Shown here: positions 12,664-20,338 of the stretch, one piece after another
How the letters are laid out: the number at the start of each line of letters is the position of its first letter
How positions within the stretch are numbered: the first letter of the stretch is position 1
DNA from: a virus
Direction: 5' to 3' (one strand)
Length of the DNA stretch: 20,338 nt
Virus record (IMG/VR): IMGVR_UViG_3300031712_000018
Span: 1 to 20,338 of that record
Program-made: the position numbers and the translations under genes
Notes under the pieces: model-generated
What the model saw: the letters and a program-made list of their open reading frames with translations, nothing else
What the model was told of the DNA's origin: nothing
Databases searched by the model: none

Positions 12664-13366
12664 AGAATTTGTGACTGATTGTTACCAATTAACATCAGCC
12701 AATAGTCCTTTTGTGACATTGCCGAATGGTGATTTTACTAAGGGACTGCAAATTGTTAATGAATTACTTGGTGCATTTTCTGGCACAGGAAATATGTTAA
12801 CTATTTCTCAAGAAATCAGCACGCCTGTAAATCCGCCGATGAGTGGTGGTAAATCATTCGTGACGTTTGCTGCGAGCGGTGCTGATGTAAATAACGGACG
12901 ATTAGCTAACATTGAAGATGCGTGGCTAGTTTTAGATGGCGTCACATATCCTTTGATACCTGTAACAGATCATTCTTTTGATGAACAATACAAATACGAT
13001 CCCTTAGCGGGTTTGCCGATTTATGCAATTATTGTCGATCAGATTAATCAAACAAGATTGCAACTTTATCCAGCGCCCAGCCAACAATATCAATTATTTG
13101 TGTACGGAAAGTTTGAATTACCGTTATTAACGCCTGCTGGCACGATGGCGGGTATTCCAACATATTATCTTCGTTTTCTTAAATTGGCTGCTGGACGTGA
13201 CATTTCATTTTATAAGGGACGTTCTAATGCTTGGGATGAAAAGTTAGAAAACATGTATTTGCAGGCATACGATGATATGCAAGCTGCAACGAACATGAAT
13301 CTAAATATTAATGATCCGTTAGGCAATCAGTTAAATGGCGCCTATCGTGTAAGGGCTGGTATTTAA
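12647..13366 (+). CDS. Tail accessory (head-to-tail adaptor) protein, P22 gp4-like position (239 aa)
   Basis: The protein starts MVQTVKEFVTDCYQLTSANSP, with a helix, then GDFTKGLQIVNELLGAFSG, the pattern by which P22 gp4 and related adaptors open (KxFVxxAYxxxG, then a helix with LxxLNxMLxxW). A beta-rich insert follows (about 45-150). Then YLRFLKLAAGRDISFYKG and a helix with ENMYLQAYDDMQAATNMN complete a helical core. Gp4 rings attach to the portal and carry the tail. It is longer than P22 gp4 (166) because of the insert. The start ATG at 12647 has GAGGT eight bases upstream and is preferred over the TTG at 12641. It directly precedes the gp10-like gene, as in P22. Confidence 0.75.
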   Translation: MVQTVKEFVTDCYQLTSANSPFVTLPNGDFTKGLQIVNELLGAFSGTGNMLTISQEISTPVNPPMSGGKSFVTFAASGADVNNGRLANIEDAWLVLDGVTYPLIPVTDHSFDEQYKYDPLAGLPIYAIIVDQINQTRLQLYPAPSQQYQLFVYGKFELPLLTPAGTMAGIPTYYLRFLKLAAGRDISFYKGRSNAWDEKLENMYLQAYDDMQAATNMNLNINDPLGNQLNGAYRVRAGI

Positions 13367-13367
13367 A

Positions 13368-15152
13368 ATGGCAATGATGCGTGGAATAGCTGGAAAGGAA
13401 TTGCCGATCATAGGAAGCTATGATTTACAGCGTTTCGCGCAATTTAATCCTGAAGATACGGCCAATTGGTATCGCGTTCCTAATAGCAATTCAAAAAAAG
13501 GTTCTGCACTTTATCCTTCAATGGGCAGAAAGCACATAAATTATTTAGGCCAAAACGTTTTACAGTTTCCGGTTGAAGCTCGCGCCAATTTTAAAACACG
13601 AAACTTTGCCTATTATGTGATTGGCGATAGGGTTTACCAAATTGATAAAAACTTTAATACTATTCAGATCGCAAATGCAGATTTTCAAACAATTGCGGGT
13701 AATGTTTGGTTTGCTGTTTTATACACGCCTGCTTTGACATATGTTGGATTGACTGATGGTGTACACATGTATATTTACACCGAAGAAACCAGCACATTTG
13801 TAACAGTAACTGATCCTAATTTAACGGGCAACATTCCACACCCAACTTATATTGCAGTATTAGGAAATCGGTTTGTCGTTTCATCGAATGGTAAGCCAGG
13901 ATTTAGCTTATCAGCTATTAATTTAGGTGTTACACCATTATTACCTTCCACTTATTTTACTGTGGCTGGTCAAGCAATATTTGCGCAAGAGTCTGGTATT
14001 ATTCGCCAAATGACGGTAAATCAAAATATTCTGTATATCTTTACGGATTTCACCACAGGCATTTGGGCTAATATTACTTCCACGATTACAGCGCCGGATG
14101 GAACAACTTCACAATTTCCTTTTAAGAAAAATACTTCATACGAGTTTCAGTGGGGCATAAGTTCTGATTTATCGCTGAGTGTCGATTTCGGCATCATGGC
14201 ATGGATAGGCCAAAACCAAAGTGGTTTAGTGCAGCCAGTCGTATCGAATGGTCAAGCGCCCCAGCCAATATCAACAAAAGCAATAGATGTACTTTTTCAG
14301 AAAAGCTCGAATATGTCGAATGTGAGTCCATTTGTATTTTTCGATGCAAATGGATTTTTATATCAATATGAAAATACTGTTTTCTATCGATTGTCTGCTG
14401 GTCAATATCAAGGGTTTGAAATTCTCGATCAAGAATCGAATGCAAATTCGATTGAATACAATTTTGATACGCAAGAATGGAACCGAAGTATTGAATTAAA
14501 TGGCGAGCGTAATCGTATTCAAAAACATCTGTATTTTAATAATATGCACTTGGTTACGGTACAAGGCGAAGGCACTGTCTATCAAATGGCTGGTAGTATT
14601 TATGTGAATGAGATTATAAATCCAGTTCAATCAGACCCTCCTAATCCGCAAGCTTTAGATTATTACATAGCGAATCCATTTAGATATGAGCGTGTCACGC
14701 CGATTATCAGTGAACCAGATTACGGCGAATTTAAAACTGAATGGGTACAGATAGATTTTGTTTGGGGTGACATGACGTTTATTCGTCAAAACATTCCATT
14801 TGATAATGCTGTTTATGTGGTAGCAGAGGATGGCGTTACATTCGTTACAGACGAAAATGGTAACTACATTCTTAAAGAAGGCACAAGCACGCCGGATTTT
14901 AGTTCAAATCATTATTTCGAATTATTTAAACCGTCGATTGAATTATATTTTTCGAATGACGGTGGCATAACTTTTCAGGCTGCGGATGTATTGCAGTTTA
15001 GTGATCTTGGCGTTTATTCATGGCGTATGCGTTGGTATCAATTGGGTTGCTCAAGAAACCGCGTATACAAATTAGTTTGCGTTTCGCCTGCTCCTATTGT
15101 GATCTTAGGAGGCTGGCAATTAACTGAGAGGGTGAGCGGTGGCGCTGCCTAG
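13368..15152 (+). CDS. Packaged-DNA stabilisation protein, P22 gp10-like (594 aa)
   Basis: Gp10 forms the hexameric hub that plugs the tail tube and keeps DNA in the head. The start (MRGIAGKELPIIGSYDLQRFAQFNPEDTANWYR) resembles that of P22 gp10 and its family, as do repeated beta-propeller-like stretches (NFAYYVIGDRVYQID, YTPALTYVGLTDGVHMYIY, YIAVLGNRFVVSSNGKPGF). The tail carries the segment IELYFSNDGGITFQAADVL and YSWRMRWYQLGCSRNRVYKLVCVSPAPIVILGGWQL, the usual end of these proteins. The length is above P22 gp10 (472) and in the range for larger homologues. It begins one base after the adaptor stop, with a weak ribosome site, so coupling is likely. Confidence 0.85.
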   Translation: MAMMRGIAGKELPIIGSYDLQRFAQFNPEDTANWYRVPNSNSKKGSALYPSMGRKHINYLGQNVLQFPVEARANFKTRNFAYYVIGDRVYQIDKNFNTIQIANADFQTIAGNVWFAVLYTPALTYVGLTDGVHMYIYTEETSTFVTVTDPNLTGNIPHPTYIAVLGNRFVVSSNGKPGFSLSAINLGVTPLLPSTYFTVAGQAIFAQESGIIRQMTVNQNILYIFTDFTTGIWANITSTITAPDGTTSQFPFKKNTSYEFQWGISSDLSLSVDFGIMAWIGQNQSGLVQPVVSNGQAPQPISTKAIDVLFQKSSNMSNVSPFVFFDANGFLYQYENTVFYRLSAGQYQGFEILDQESNANSIEYNFDTQEWNRSIELNGERNRIQKHLYFNNMHLVTVQGEGTVYQMAGSIYVNEIINPVQSDPPNPQALDYYIANPFRYERVTPIISEPDYGEFKTEWVQIDFVWGDMTFIRQNIPFDNAVYVVAEDGVTFVTDENGNYILKEGTSTPDFSSNHYFELFKPSIELYFSNDGGITFQAADVLQFSDLGVYSWRMRWYQLGCSRNRVYKLVCVSPAPIVILGGWQLTERVSGGAA

Positions 15153-15309
15153 TCTGGATAGTGTACCAGTCGCTTATTTGGCGTCTGATCCACAAAATAA
15201 ACCTTTAATCGTGCCGGATGTTTTTCAGGCATGGATAACGCAATTAATTGATACAATGAATGAAGCATTGTTGGATATTGATAAACGCTTAACGGCGGGA
15301 GGATTGTAA
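15139..15309 (+). CDS. Small hypothetical protein with GTG start (56 aa)
   Basis: A GTG start with GAGAGG seven bases upstream opens a frame that overlaps the gp10-like gene by 14 bases and ends one base before the next start. The protein has a Pro-rich start (VALPSLDSVPVAYLASDPQNKPLIVPDVF) and one long amphipathic helix (QAWITQLIDTMNEALLDIDKRL). Such a helix could make a trimer like a small tail-needle stub. P22 carries its needle, gp26, just after gp10, but this is much shorter than gp26 (233). It may be a tail accessory. No family is recognised. Confidence 0.6.
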   Translation: MALPSLDSVPVAYLASDPQNKPLIVPDVFQAWITQLIDTMNEALLDIDKRLTAGGL

Positions 15310-15310
15310 A

Positions 15311-15961
15311 ATGGGATTTTTGAGAAGTTTAGGAAATTCGGGATTAGTTTCCGCGCCGTTTAATATGGTAAAAAGTTTTTTACATCCAGAGGCTGGATAT
15401 GAAGCGGCTGGCAATGAAACGCAACATGCGTTTGAAATGCTGCAAAACTTTTTGCGTCCTTATCAAAATGCTGGTTTAAATCAGATAGCGCCATTAGAAG
15501 GCGCATCTTCTAATTTAATGCACCCTGATGAAATGCTAAATAAATGGATTTCTGGTTATCAAGAATCGCCTTATGCCAAGCAATTAACTGAACAATCAAC
15601 GCAAGCAGGCTTACAAGATGCAAGCCAGCAAGGATTATTAGGAAGCAGTGCAGCATTAAATAATGTTCAGTCTACCGCTTCAAATATTACTAATGCTGAT
15701 AGACAAAATTATCTTCAAGATTTAATGAATAAATATATGCAGGGTGTTGGTGTAAGCCAAAACCTATATGGCACCGGCGCGACTGCCGGCGGCCAATTAG
15801 GTCAAGGCGCATTTAATACAGGCGAAAATATGGCGCAATCGCGAGAATTGCAATTAAATTCTCCAGGTATGATGTTGCAAAAATTAATTGGCTTAATCGC
15901 AGGTGCCGCTTCTGGTAAACCAGGTGCTGGTTCTGCCGCCTTGGCAGGAGGAGCAGCATAA
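15311..15961 (+). CDS. Ejection protein, gp7-like position (216 aa)
   Basis: The protein matches a common type in podoviruses: a Gly/Ala-rich internal protein with YQNAGLNQIAPLEGA, DASQQGLLGSSAALNNVQSTASN and NLYGTGATAGGQLGQGAFNTG, then a hydrophobic end (MMLQKLIGLIAGAASG) and a Gly/Ala tail. In P22, gp7 (229 residues) is one of three proteins ejected before the DNA to form a channel across the cell envelope. Length and order support that role. A GGGAGGA lies nine bases before the ATG. The last base of its stop is the first base of the next start (TAATG). Confidence 0.7.
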   Translation: MGFLRSLGNSGLVSAPFNMVKSFLHPEAGYEAAGNETQHAFEMLQNFLRPYQNAGLNQIAPLEGASSNLMHPDEMLNKWISGYQESPYAKQLTEQSTQAGLQDASQQGLLGSSAALNNVQSTASNITNADRQNYLQDLMNKYMQGVGVSQNLYGTGATAGGQLGQGAFNTGENMAQSRELQLNSPGMMLQKLIGLIAGAASGKPGAGSAALAGGAA

Positions 15962-17271
15962 TGGCTTTGAATCTTACTCCTTTAAGTGAAGTTGGAAATG
16001 GATTACTGCAAGGTTTGGACACTGGTTCTACTTTGATGCAGCGTTATTTAGCGAATAAATTGAATCCTGCTCAATTACAATTATTACAAGCTCAAGCGAA
16101 AGAAGCACAAGGTAATGCACTGAAAACTGGCATGGAAGGAAATATTTTACAAGCATTAATGGGTGGCACACCAAGCAATATGACACCTGCTAATTTACCA
16201 GGCGTTCCAGGCAGTATAGCAGGTGGAAATAATGTGAATGGTGCTACAAATATGCCAATGCAAAATACTGGCGCACCAGGCGCTGCCTCAACTTTAATGC
16301 AAAATATTCGAAGCAATCCAGCTTTGGGAGCAATAGCAGCTCATTTGTTTGGTCTTAACCAGATGCCAATTGAAGGTGGTAAAGTTTATAATCCATTAAC
16401 AGGTGTTGCTACTCAAGTTGGTGAAGCGCCAGAAGTAAAGCGACAAGGCGAAGCAACAAGCAAAGCAACACAAAAATATCTTGAAAATATTTATGGTGAT
16501 CAAGAAAAAACATCCGGAATTGGGGATTCAATTCAATCATTACAAGATTCTTTCAATAACCCAGTTTATAAAAATATTGGGGGAACGGTTAAAGGTAAAC
16601 TTATCAATGATCGTACATTAGGAGTTCCGGTAGGTACAGTATTGCAAAGTGCATTGCCAAAGACATTCTCAAAAGATGAAGCAGAATTAGCAGGCAATGT
16701 TCAAACTGCCATGGGAAATATTAATGTTGGGTTTGGTTCATTATTCAAAGGTGCATATAAAGGTTTAGTGAATGGATTAATCACGCAAGTAAAACCTGCA
16801 ATGGATGAATCTATACCTGTTCAACAGGGTAAATTAAATGCAATGTCTGTATTGCATCAACTTGGACAGCAACGAAAACAAATGATTGAGGACTTGGTTG
16901 TTAATCAAAAAGTACCACCACTTGCTGCTATTAAAATTGCAGAGGATAGAATTCCATTCACACAAATTAAAGCACAAGTTTTACAAGCTAAAAAAGAAGG
17001 ACAACAACAGGCACAAGCACAATATGATCAACAGCAATTACAAAATAATCAACAAAATGCTGATCAATCGAATATTAATACTATGAAACCAGGTGATTCA
17101 TATGTTGCTGGAAGTGGCACCCCCCCTGCTCAAACTAACATGAATGAACAGTCTCCTGTTAAAATTGGAAAACAACATGTTACCGAAGAAAATATAAAAG
17201 AAACGATGCAAGTAACTGGTTTGTCACGTAAACAAGTAATGAAGAAACTGAAAGCTAAAGGATTAGTCTAA
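15961..17271 (+). CDS. Ejection protein, gp20-like position (436 aa)
   Basis: The protein is a helix-rich, Ala-, Gly- and Gln-rich internal protein. Features are an N-terminal helix (LMQRYLANKLNPAQLQLLQAQAKEAQGN), a disordered Pro/Asn/Gly segment (about 65-110), a long helical middle, possible amphipathic insertion helices around 245-280 (FGSLFKGAYKGLVNGLITQV), a Gln/Asn run (about 340-370), and a compact C-terminal motif HVTEENIKETMQVTGLSRKQVMKKL. I recall such TEE/D-I-x-x-T... G-x-x-x-x-x-V...L ends in several phage internal proteins. P22 gp20 has 471 residues and helps DNA entry. The GGAGGAG site and TAATG junction are clean. Confidence 0.65.
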   Translation: MALNLTPLSEVGNGLLQGLDTGSTLMQRYLANKLNPAQLQLLQAQAKEAQGNALKTGMEGNILQALMGGTPSNMTPANLPGVPGSIAGGNNVNGATNMPMQNTGAPGAASTLMQNIRSNPALGAIAAHLFGLNQMPIEGGKVYNPLTGVATQVGEAPEVKRQGEATSKATQKYLENIYGDQEKTSGIGDSIQSLQDSFNNPVYKNIGGTVKGKLINDRTLGVPVGTVLQSALPKTFSKDEAELAGNVQTAMGNINVGFGSLFKGAYKGLVNGLITQVKPAMDESIPVQQGKLNAMSVLHQLGQQRKQMIEDLVVNQKVPPLAAIKIAEDRIPFTQIKAQVLQAKKEGQQQAQAQYDQQQLQNNQQNADQSNINTMKPGDSYVAGSGTPPAQTNMNEQSPVKIGKQHVTEENIKETMQVTGLSRKQVMKKLKAKGLV

Positions 17272-18749
17272 TGAATCTTTTGCCAGAAGAAACGCCGAAT
17301 CAAGCAAGTGGTGCAAATTCTGCACCTATTAATCTTTTACCTGAAGAAACTCCTGCGCATACTCAACAACAACCTTTATTTGGAATAAATGACCAACAAA
17401 AGTTTGGTTCAAATATTATTGAACAGATGATTAATGCTGCTGGTGGTGGAGAATCAGGATTTAATCTATTATCAAAAGGTGCTTCATTGGCTGCTCGCCC
17501 TATCAAGGCAGCTTTTAATTCTCTAGCGCCTTATGAACAAAAAGCAGAAAGTGCTATTCAGGATTATTTGCAAACTAAAAATTCTTCACCTGAAAAACCA
17601 TCAGTTGTTCCACCAGGACAGATTTTACAAGGTGCTCCTAATTCAGCATTAGAAGAAATTGAAGATAAACTCGGTCGCAATTTGAATATTGGAGCTGCGC
17701 ATAATACGAGAACGGCAGCATCATTAAAAAATAGAATTTCAGATATTAACAATTATTGGTCGCAAGGTTTTAAAGATTTAAATAAAAAGTTAATAGATAC
17801 AAATTATCAGATGCCTAATTTAGGTGATGAATTTAGTGTATCACCACGCTCGCCTGCTGATGTTATACAAAATATGCAACAGCAAGGACAACGAATTAGA
17901 TTACAAGATATTCCGGACATTATTAAATCGCAAGGTGAAATTGCTACGCCTGATTTTAAGGAATTAATGTCAAAAGCTCCGACTGCTGCTGATACTTCCG
18001 CATCAGATTTTTTAGCGAAGTACAGAAGTTTTCGCGATAAACTTTATGATATGTCGCAATTAACTAAAAGCGGAAATATTGATGCAATTTATCGCAAACA
18101 ATTGTTTGCAGATATTAATAAAGGCAATCAAGTTAAAAGTATTATGGAAGATGTTTTGCAAAAAGGACTTGGCGAGCATGCGCCAGAATTTTCGCGTTTA
18201 AATCAGGGATATTCTTCTCAAGTTTTTCCTTTGAGAAATAATGCAGTCGCACGAAAAATTATGGCTGGAAAAAACCTATCTAAAGATATGATCAGTGAAT
18301 TAAGTGGTGAACAATCAGGCCAACCATTGTTGCGTGAATTAGTAAAACAAGACCCTGAATCATTAAACAATGTTTTAGGACAAAGTTATAAAAAAAATCC
18401 TAATTCTTTAATGAATCCTGATGAAAGCACTCTCGAATACCTAAATGAAAAACCAGATATTCAATCATTGTTAGAACAAAAAAGAAATGCACATGAATTA
18501 CAGCAAAACAAATACATGCAAGATTTACAAGATTATGCTTCTCGTAAAGATATTTCATTAGAGAAAAAAATTAAGGCTCAAGATGCGTTAAAAGAAGCGC
18601 GTCAAAATCAAACCTTTAACAGAAAATATTTAGGATTAATTGGAGCAGGAGCCGTCGGTGTTCCAATGATAGGTAAATATGTTGCAAAATTGATTAATCG
18701 AAATATGAGTGAAAGTCCTACAAGTGGTGAAACTGAAGGAGCGCCCTAA
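17271..18749 (+). CDS. Ejection protein, gp16-like position (492 aa)
   Basis: This is the last of three tandem internal proteins. The N-terminus carries the motif NLLPEETP twice (residues 2-9 and 21-28), 19 residues apart. The body is helical and polar with a Gly-rich stretch (NAAGGGESGFNLLSKGASLAARPIKAAF) and a long charged middle. A C-terminal membrane segment (FNRKYLGLIGAGAVGVPMIGKYVAKLI, about 448-474) is followed by a hydrophilic tail. P22 gp16 (609) also acts in membranes during ejection. I see no lytic transglycosylase motif. The assignment rests on order, composition and the membrane span. TAATG links it to both neighbours. Confidence 0.65.
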   Translation: MNLLPEETPNQASGANSAPINLLPEETPAHTQQQPLFGINDQQKFGSNIIEQMINAAGGGESGFNLLSKGASLAARPIKAAFNSLAPYEQKAESAIQDYLQTKNSSPEKPSVVPPGQILQGAPNSALEEIEDKLGRNLNIGAAHNTRTAASLKNRISDINNYWSQGFKDLNKKLIDTNYQMPNLGDEFSVSPRSPADVIQNMQQQGQRIRLQDIPDIIKSQGEIATPDFKELMSKAPTAADTSASDFLAKYRSFRDKLYDMSQLTKSGNIDAIYRKQLFADINKGNQVKSIMEDVLQKGLGEHAPEFSRLNQGYSSQVFPLRNNAVARKIMAGKNLSKDMISELSGEQSGQPLLRELVKQDPESLNNVLGQSYKKNPNSLMNPDESTLEYLNEKPDIQSLLEQKRNAHELQQNKYMQDLQDYASRKDISLEKKIKAQDALKEARQNQTFNRKYLGLIGAGAVGVPMIGKYVAKLINRNMSESPTSGETEGAP

Positions 18750-20338
18750 TGTCATTAGTTAGAAGTTATAACCCAATCTGGTATTTCGTTGATTTACAGG
18801 GCGTTCAGCTTGACGATACCTATTACTTTTTCGTATTAGAAAATACTTTCCCGTATGTTCCTGCGACTGTTTGGCATGACGTAGATGGAATAAATCCATG
18901 GAATTTCCCAATTCAATTTTTAGCGAATGGAACATTGCCTGATCCTATTTATTTTGATCCTAACCTAGTTTATCGCTTAGAAGTGCGAAAAGGTAACACA
19001 CAGCTTGATCCATTGATTTATGAAATTGATAACTACGTGCCATCATCTAATGAACCGGCGCCGACAACGAATCATATCATTAATACGGAAAACCAGATTT
19101 CTAATCCGAATTTCGCGCTCATAAATTTTGTTAGTCCTATTACAATTAATGCATCTGGAACCTACCAAATTGCGCCAGATTGGTTTTTAAAATTAACCGG
19201 CACCGGAAGCTCCACGATTACACAAATTGCCGTTTCTGGTTTATCTAGTTCACCAGAACAAAACAACGCGCCATTCGTTTTAAATTTCGCAAACAGTGGA
19301 TGGTCGAGCGCGATTCTCTATCAACAATTTAATGAAGTCTCAGATATTTGGGCGAATACACCGATTAATGCGAGCATTACGGGTATTTCGCAAAGTGTTG
19401 GTAGTTTGCCTATCGCAATTAACTATGTTCCTTCTTCTGGTTCGCCACCACCGACTTCAATTGCATCAGGTAATTTTGTTCCAGGTATTTATACTACGAT
19501 TGCAGGTGGTTTAGAATTCACACCCCCATTAAATCCAGATTCAGGCGCAAGTGCATTTGTGCAAATTCAGATTGTTTTGCCGCCTGTAGGTACATTTAGT
19601 ATTACAAACGTTCAATTAATTTCAGGTGATACAAGTATCTTATCTACTGATCCTGATGCAGCACCATTTATTCAAGAAACGATTGAACGTCAAACAGACA
19701 AGTTGTTTCATTATTACAATCCATTATTGCAATATAAACAGATTCCGAGTTACCTGGTTGGGTGGGATTTCCCTTTGAATCCTGCCCAAACAGGTTCTAC
19801 CGTTGCTGCAACAGCAATTGGCGCGAATAAATCTAAGTATGTTTGGGATCAAACAATCATATTTCAATCGGCAAATAGTGGCGTAGGCGTTAGTCGTGGA
19901 AACGCAAGCGAATTGCTTTTAACGGCTGCCGCGACAACACAAATGGCAGTCATTCAATACATAGGTATTGATGAAGCACGAAAAATTTTGAATTCTCCAT
20001 TATGTGTAAATGTTTCTGCATCTACTAATGTAGTTGCTGGTGTAAAAGGTACTGTTTCATTATGGTATACAAAAGATGGTTCGTTGCCGAATATTGCAAG
20101 TGGAACCAATAATTCATTGGTTTTATCATTAGATGTAAATGGTAAACCTGCCTCTTTTAATGGAAATTGGATTGAGGTTCCACGTATAACAACGCAAGAA
20201 GCCATTTTTACCGTGATGCCATCGGCTACAACAAATTTTAATGATTATCCACTTTCTGGTTGGGACTTAGCTGGCAATGCGGATGCTAATGCCGCTAATT
20301 TCTTTGCAATTGTCGTTGGATTTGCATCAGTTGCAACA
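18749..20338 (+). CDS. Tail fibre or receptor-binding protein, N-terminal part (530 aa seen, incomplete)
   Basis: The gene starts at a TAATG junction with AAGGAG seven bases upstream and stays open for 530 codons to the window end. Residues 1-95 form a head-binding-like beta domain (YNPIWYFVDLQGVQLDDTYYFFVLENT, then VYRLEVRKGNTQLDPLIYEID). Residues about 110-300 look like a jelly-roll resembling carbohydrate-binding modules (NPNFALINF, DWFLKLTGTGSSTITQI, PFVLNFANSGW, and a last strand GTFSITNVQLISG). A linker (RQTDKLFHYYNPLLQYKQIPSYL) leads to another beta-rich domain. It probably binds host-surface glycans. I do not see its C-terminus, so an enzymatic or trimerisation domain may follow. Confidence 0.75.
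   Translation, partial: MSLVRSYNPIWYFVDLQGVQLDDTYYFFVLENTFPYVPATVWHDVDGINPWNFPIQFLANGTLPDPIYFDPNLVYRLEVRKGNTQLDPLIYEIDNYVPSSNEPAPTTNHIINTENQISNPNFALINFVSPITINASGTYQIAPDWFLKLTGTGSSTITQIAVSGLSSSPEQNNAPFVLNFANSGWSSAILYQQFNEVSDIWANTPINASITGISQSVGSLPIAINYVPSSGSPPPTSIASGNFVPGIYTTIAGGLEFTPPLNPDSGASAFVQIQIVLPPVGTFSITNVQLISGDTSILSTDPDAAPFIQETIERQTDKLFHYYNPLLQYKQIPSYLVGWDFPLNPAQTGSTVAATAIGANKSKYVWDQTIIFQSANSGVGVSRGNASELLLTAAATTQMAVIQYIGIDEARKILNSPLCVNVSASTNVVAGVKGTVSLWYTKDGSLPNIASGTNNSLVLSLDVNGKPASFNGNWIEVPRITTQEAIFTVMPSATTNFNDYPLSGWDLAGNADANAANFFAIVVGFASVAT

Noticed and set aside
1-20338. tRNA genes, CRISPR arrays, insertion sequences, integrase and attachment sites
   Set aside because: No cloverleaf, regularly spaced repeats, transposase frame or recombinase motif was seen by reading; a tool-based scan was not possible.

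Overview
This window is part of the genome of a tailed phage or prophage with a P22-type (short-tailed, podovirus) virion. The diagnostic block runs rightward in P22 order: small and large terminase, a 695-residue portal, a scaffold, a coat with a P22-like fold, a short-tail adaptor, a gp10-like DNA-stabilisation protein, three proteins in the place of the P22 ejection proteins, and the start of a tail fibre. Base composition is A/T-rich. Shine-Dalgarno sites and promoters are of the enterobacterial sigma-70 kind, so a gammaproteobacterial host is likely, but the host cannot be named from the sequence. No integrase, repressor, tRNA or attachment site is visible.

Layout. (1) 1-2578, rightward: the end of an upstream gene, two unrecognised proteins, a VRR-NUC nuclease (probably in the role of a Holliday-junction resolvase), a tiny zinc-finger-like protein, a T4-type lysozyme, a single-span membrane protein with a coiled coil, and a 49-residue protein. 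These genes overlap heavily. (2) 2585-4939, leftward: eight genes from one sigma-70 promoter. They encode a 59-residue protein, a DUF932 protein, 82- and 104-residue unknowns, and a chain of four micro-genes (48-52 codons) that overlap or abut, two of which encode membrane proteins. Two near-identical GNRA-loop hairpins punctuate this operon. (3) 4957-10257, rightward: a divergent promoter drives a 68-residue protein, terS, terL, portal and scaffold, and ends in a strong intrinsic terminator. (4) 10313-10666: one leftward orphan gene. (5) 10744-12216: the coat gene as a separate unit with its own promoter, a leader of about 120 bases, and a very strong terminator. (6) 12235-20338, rightward: adaptor, stabilisation, ejection and fibre genes packed end to end with TAATG overlaps. 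The fibre gene runs off the window.

Together the genes form the late half of the phage. The nuclease clears DNA branches before packaging. Terminase pumps DNA through the portal into a scaffold-built shell. The adaptor and plug proteins seal the filled head, ejection proteins travel with the DNA, and the fibre recognises the host. Lysozyme and a membrane protein open the cell. The leftward operon and the antisense orphan are accessory in look and are the best places to search for new biology. Most of the leftward micro-genes are below usual gene-calling length limits.
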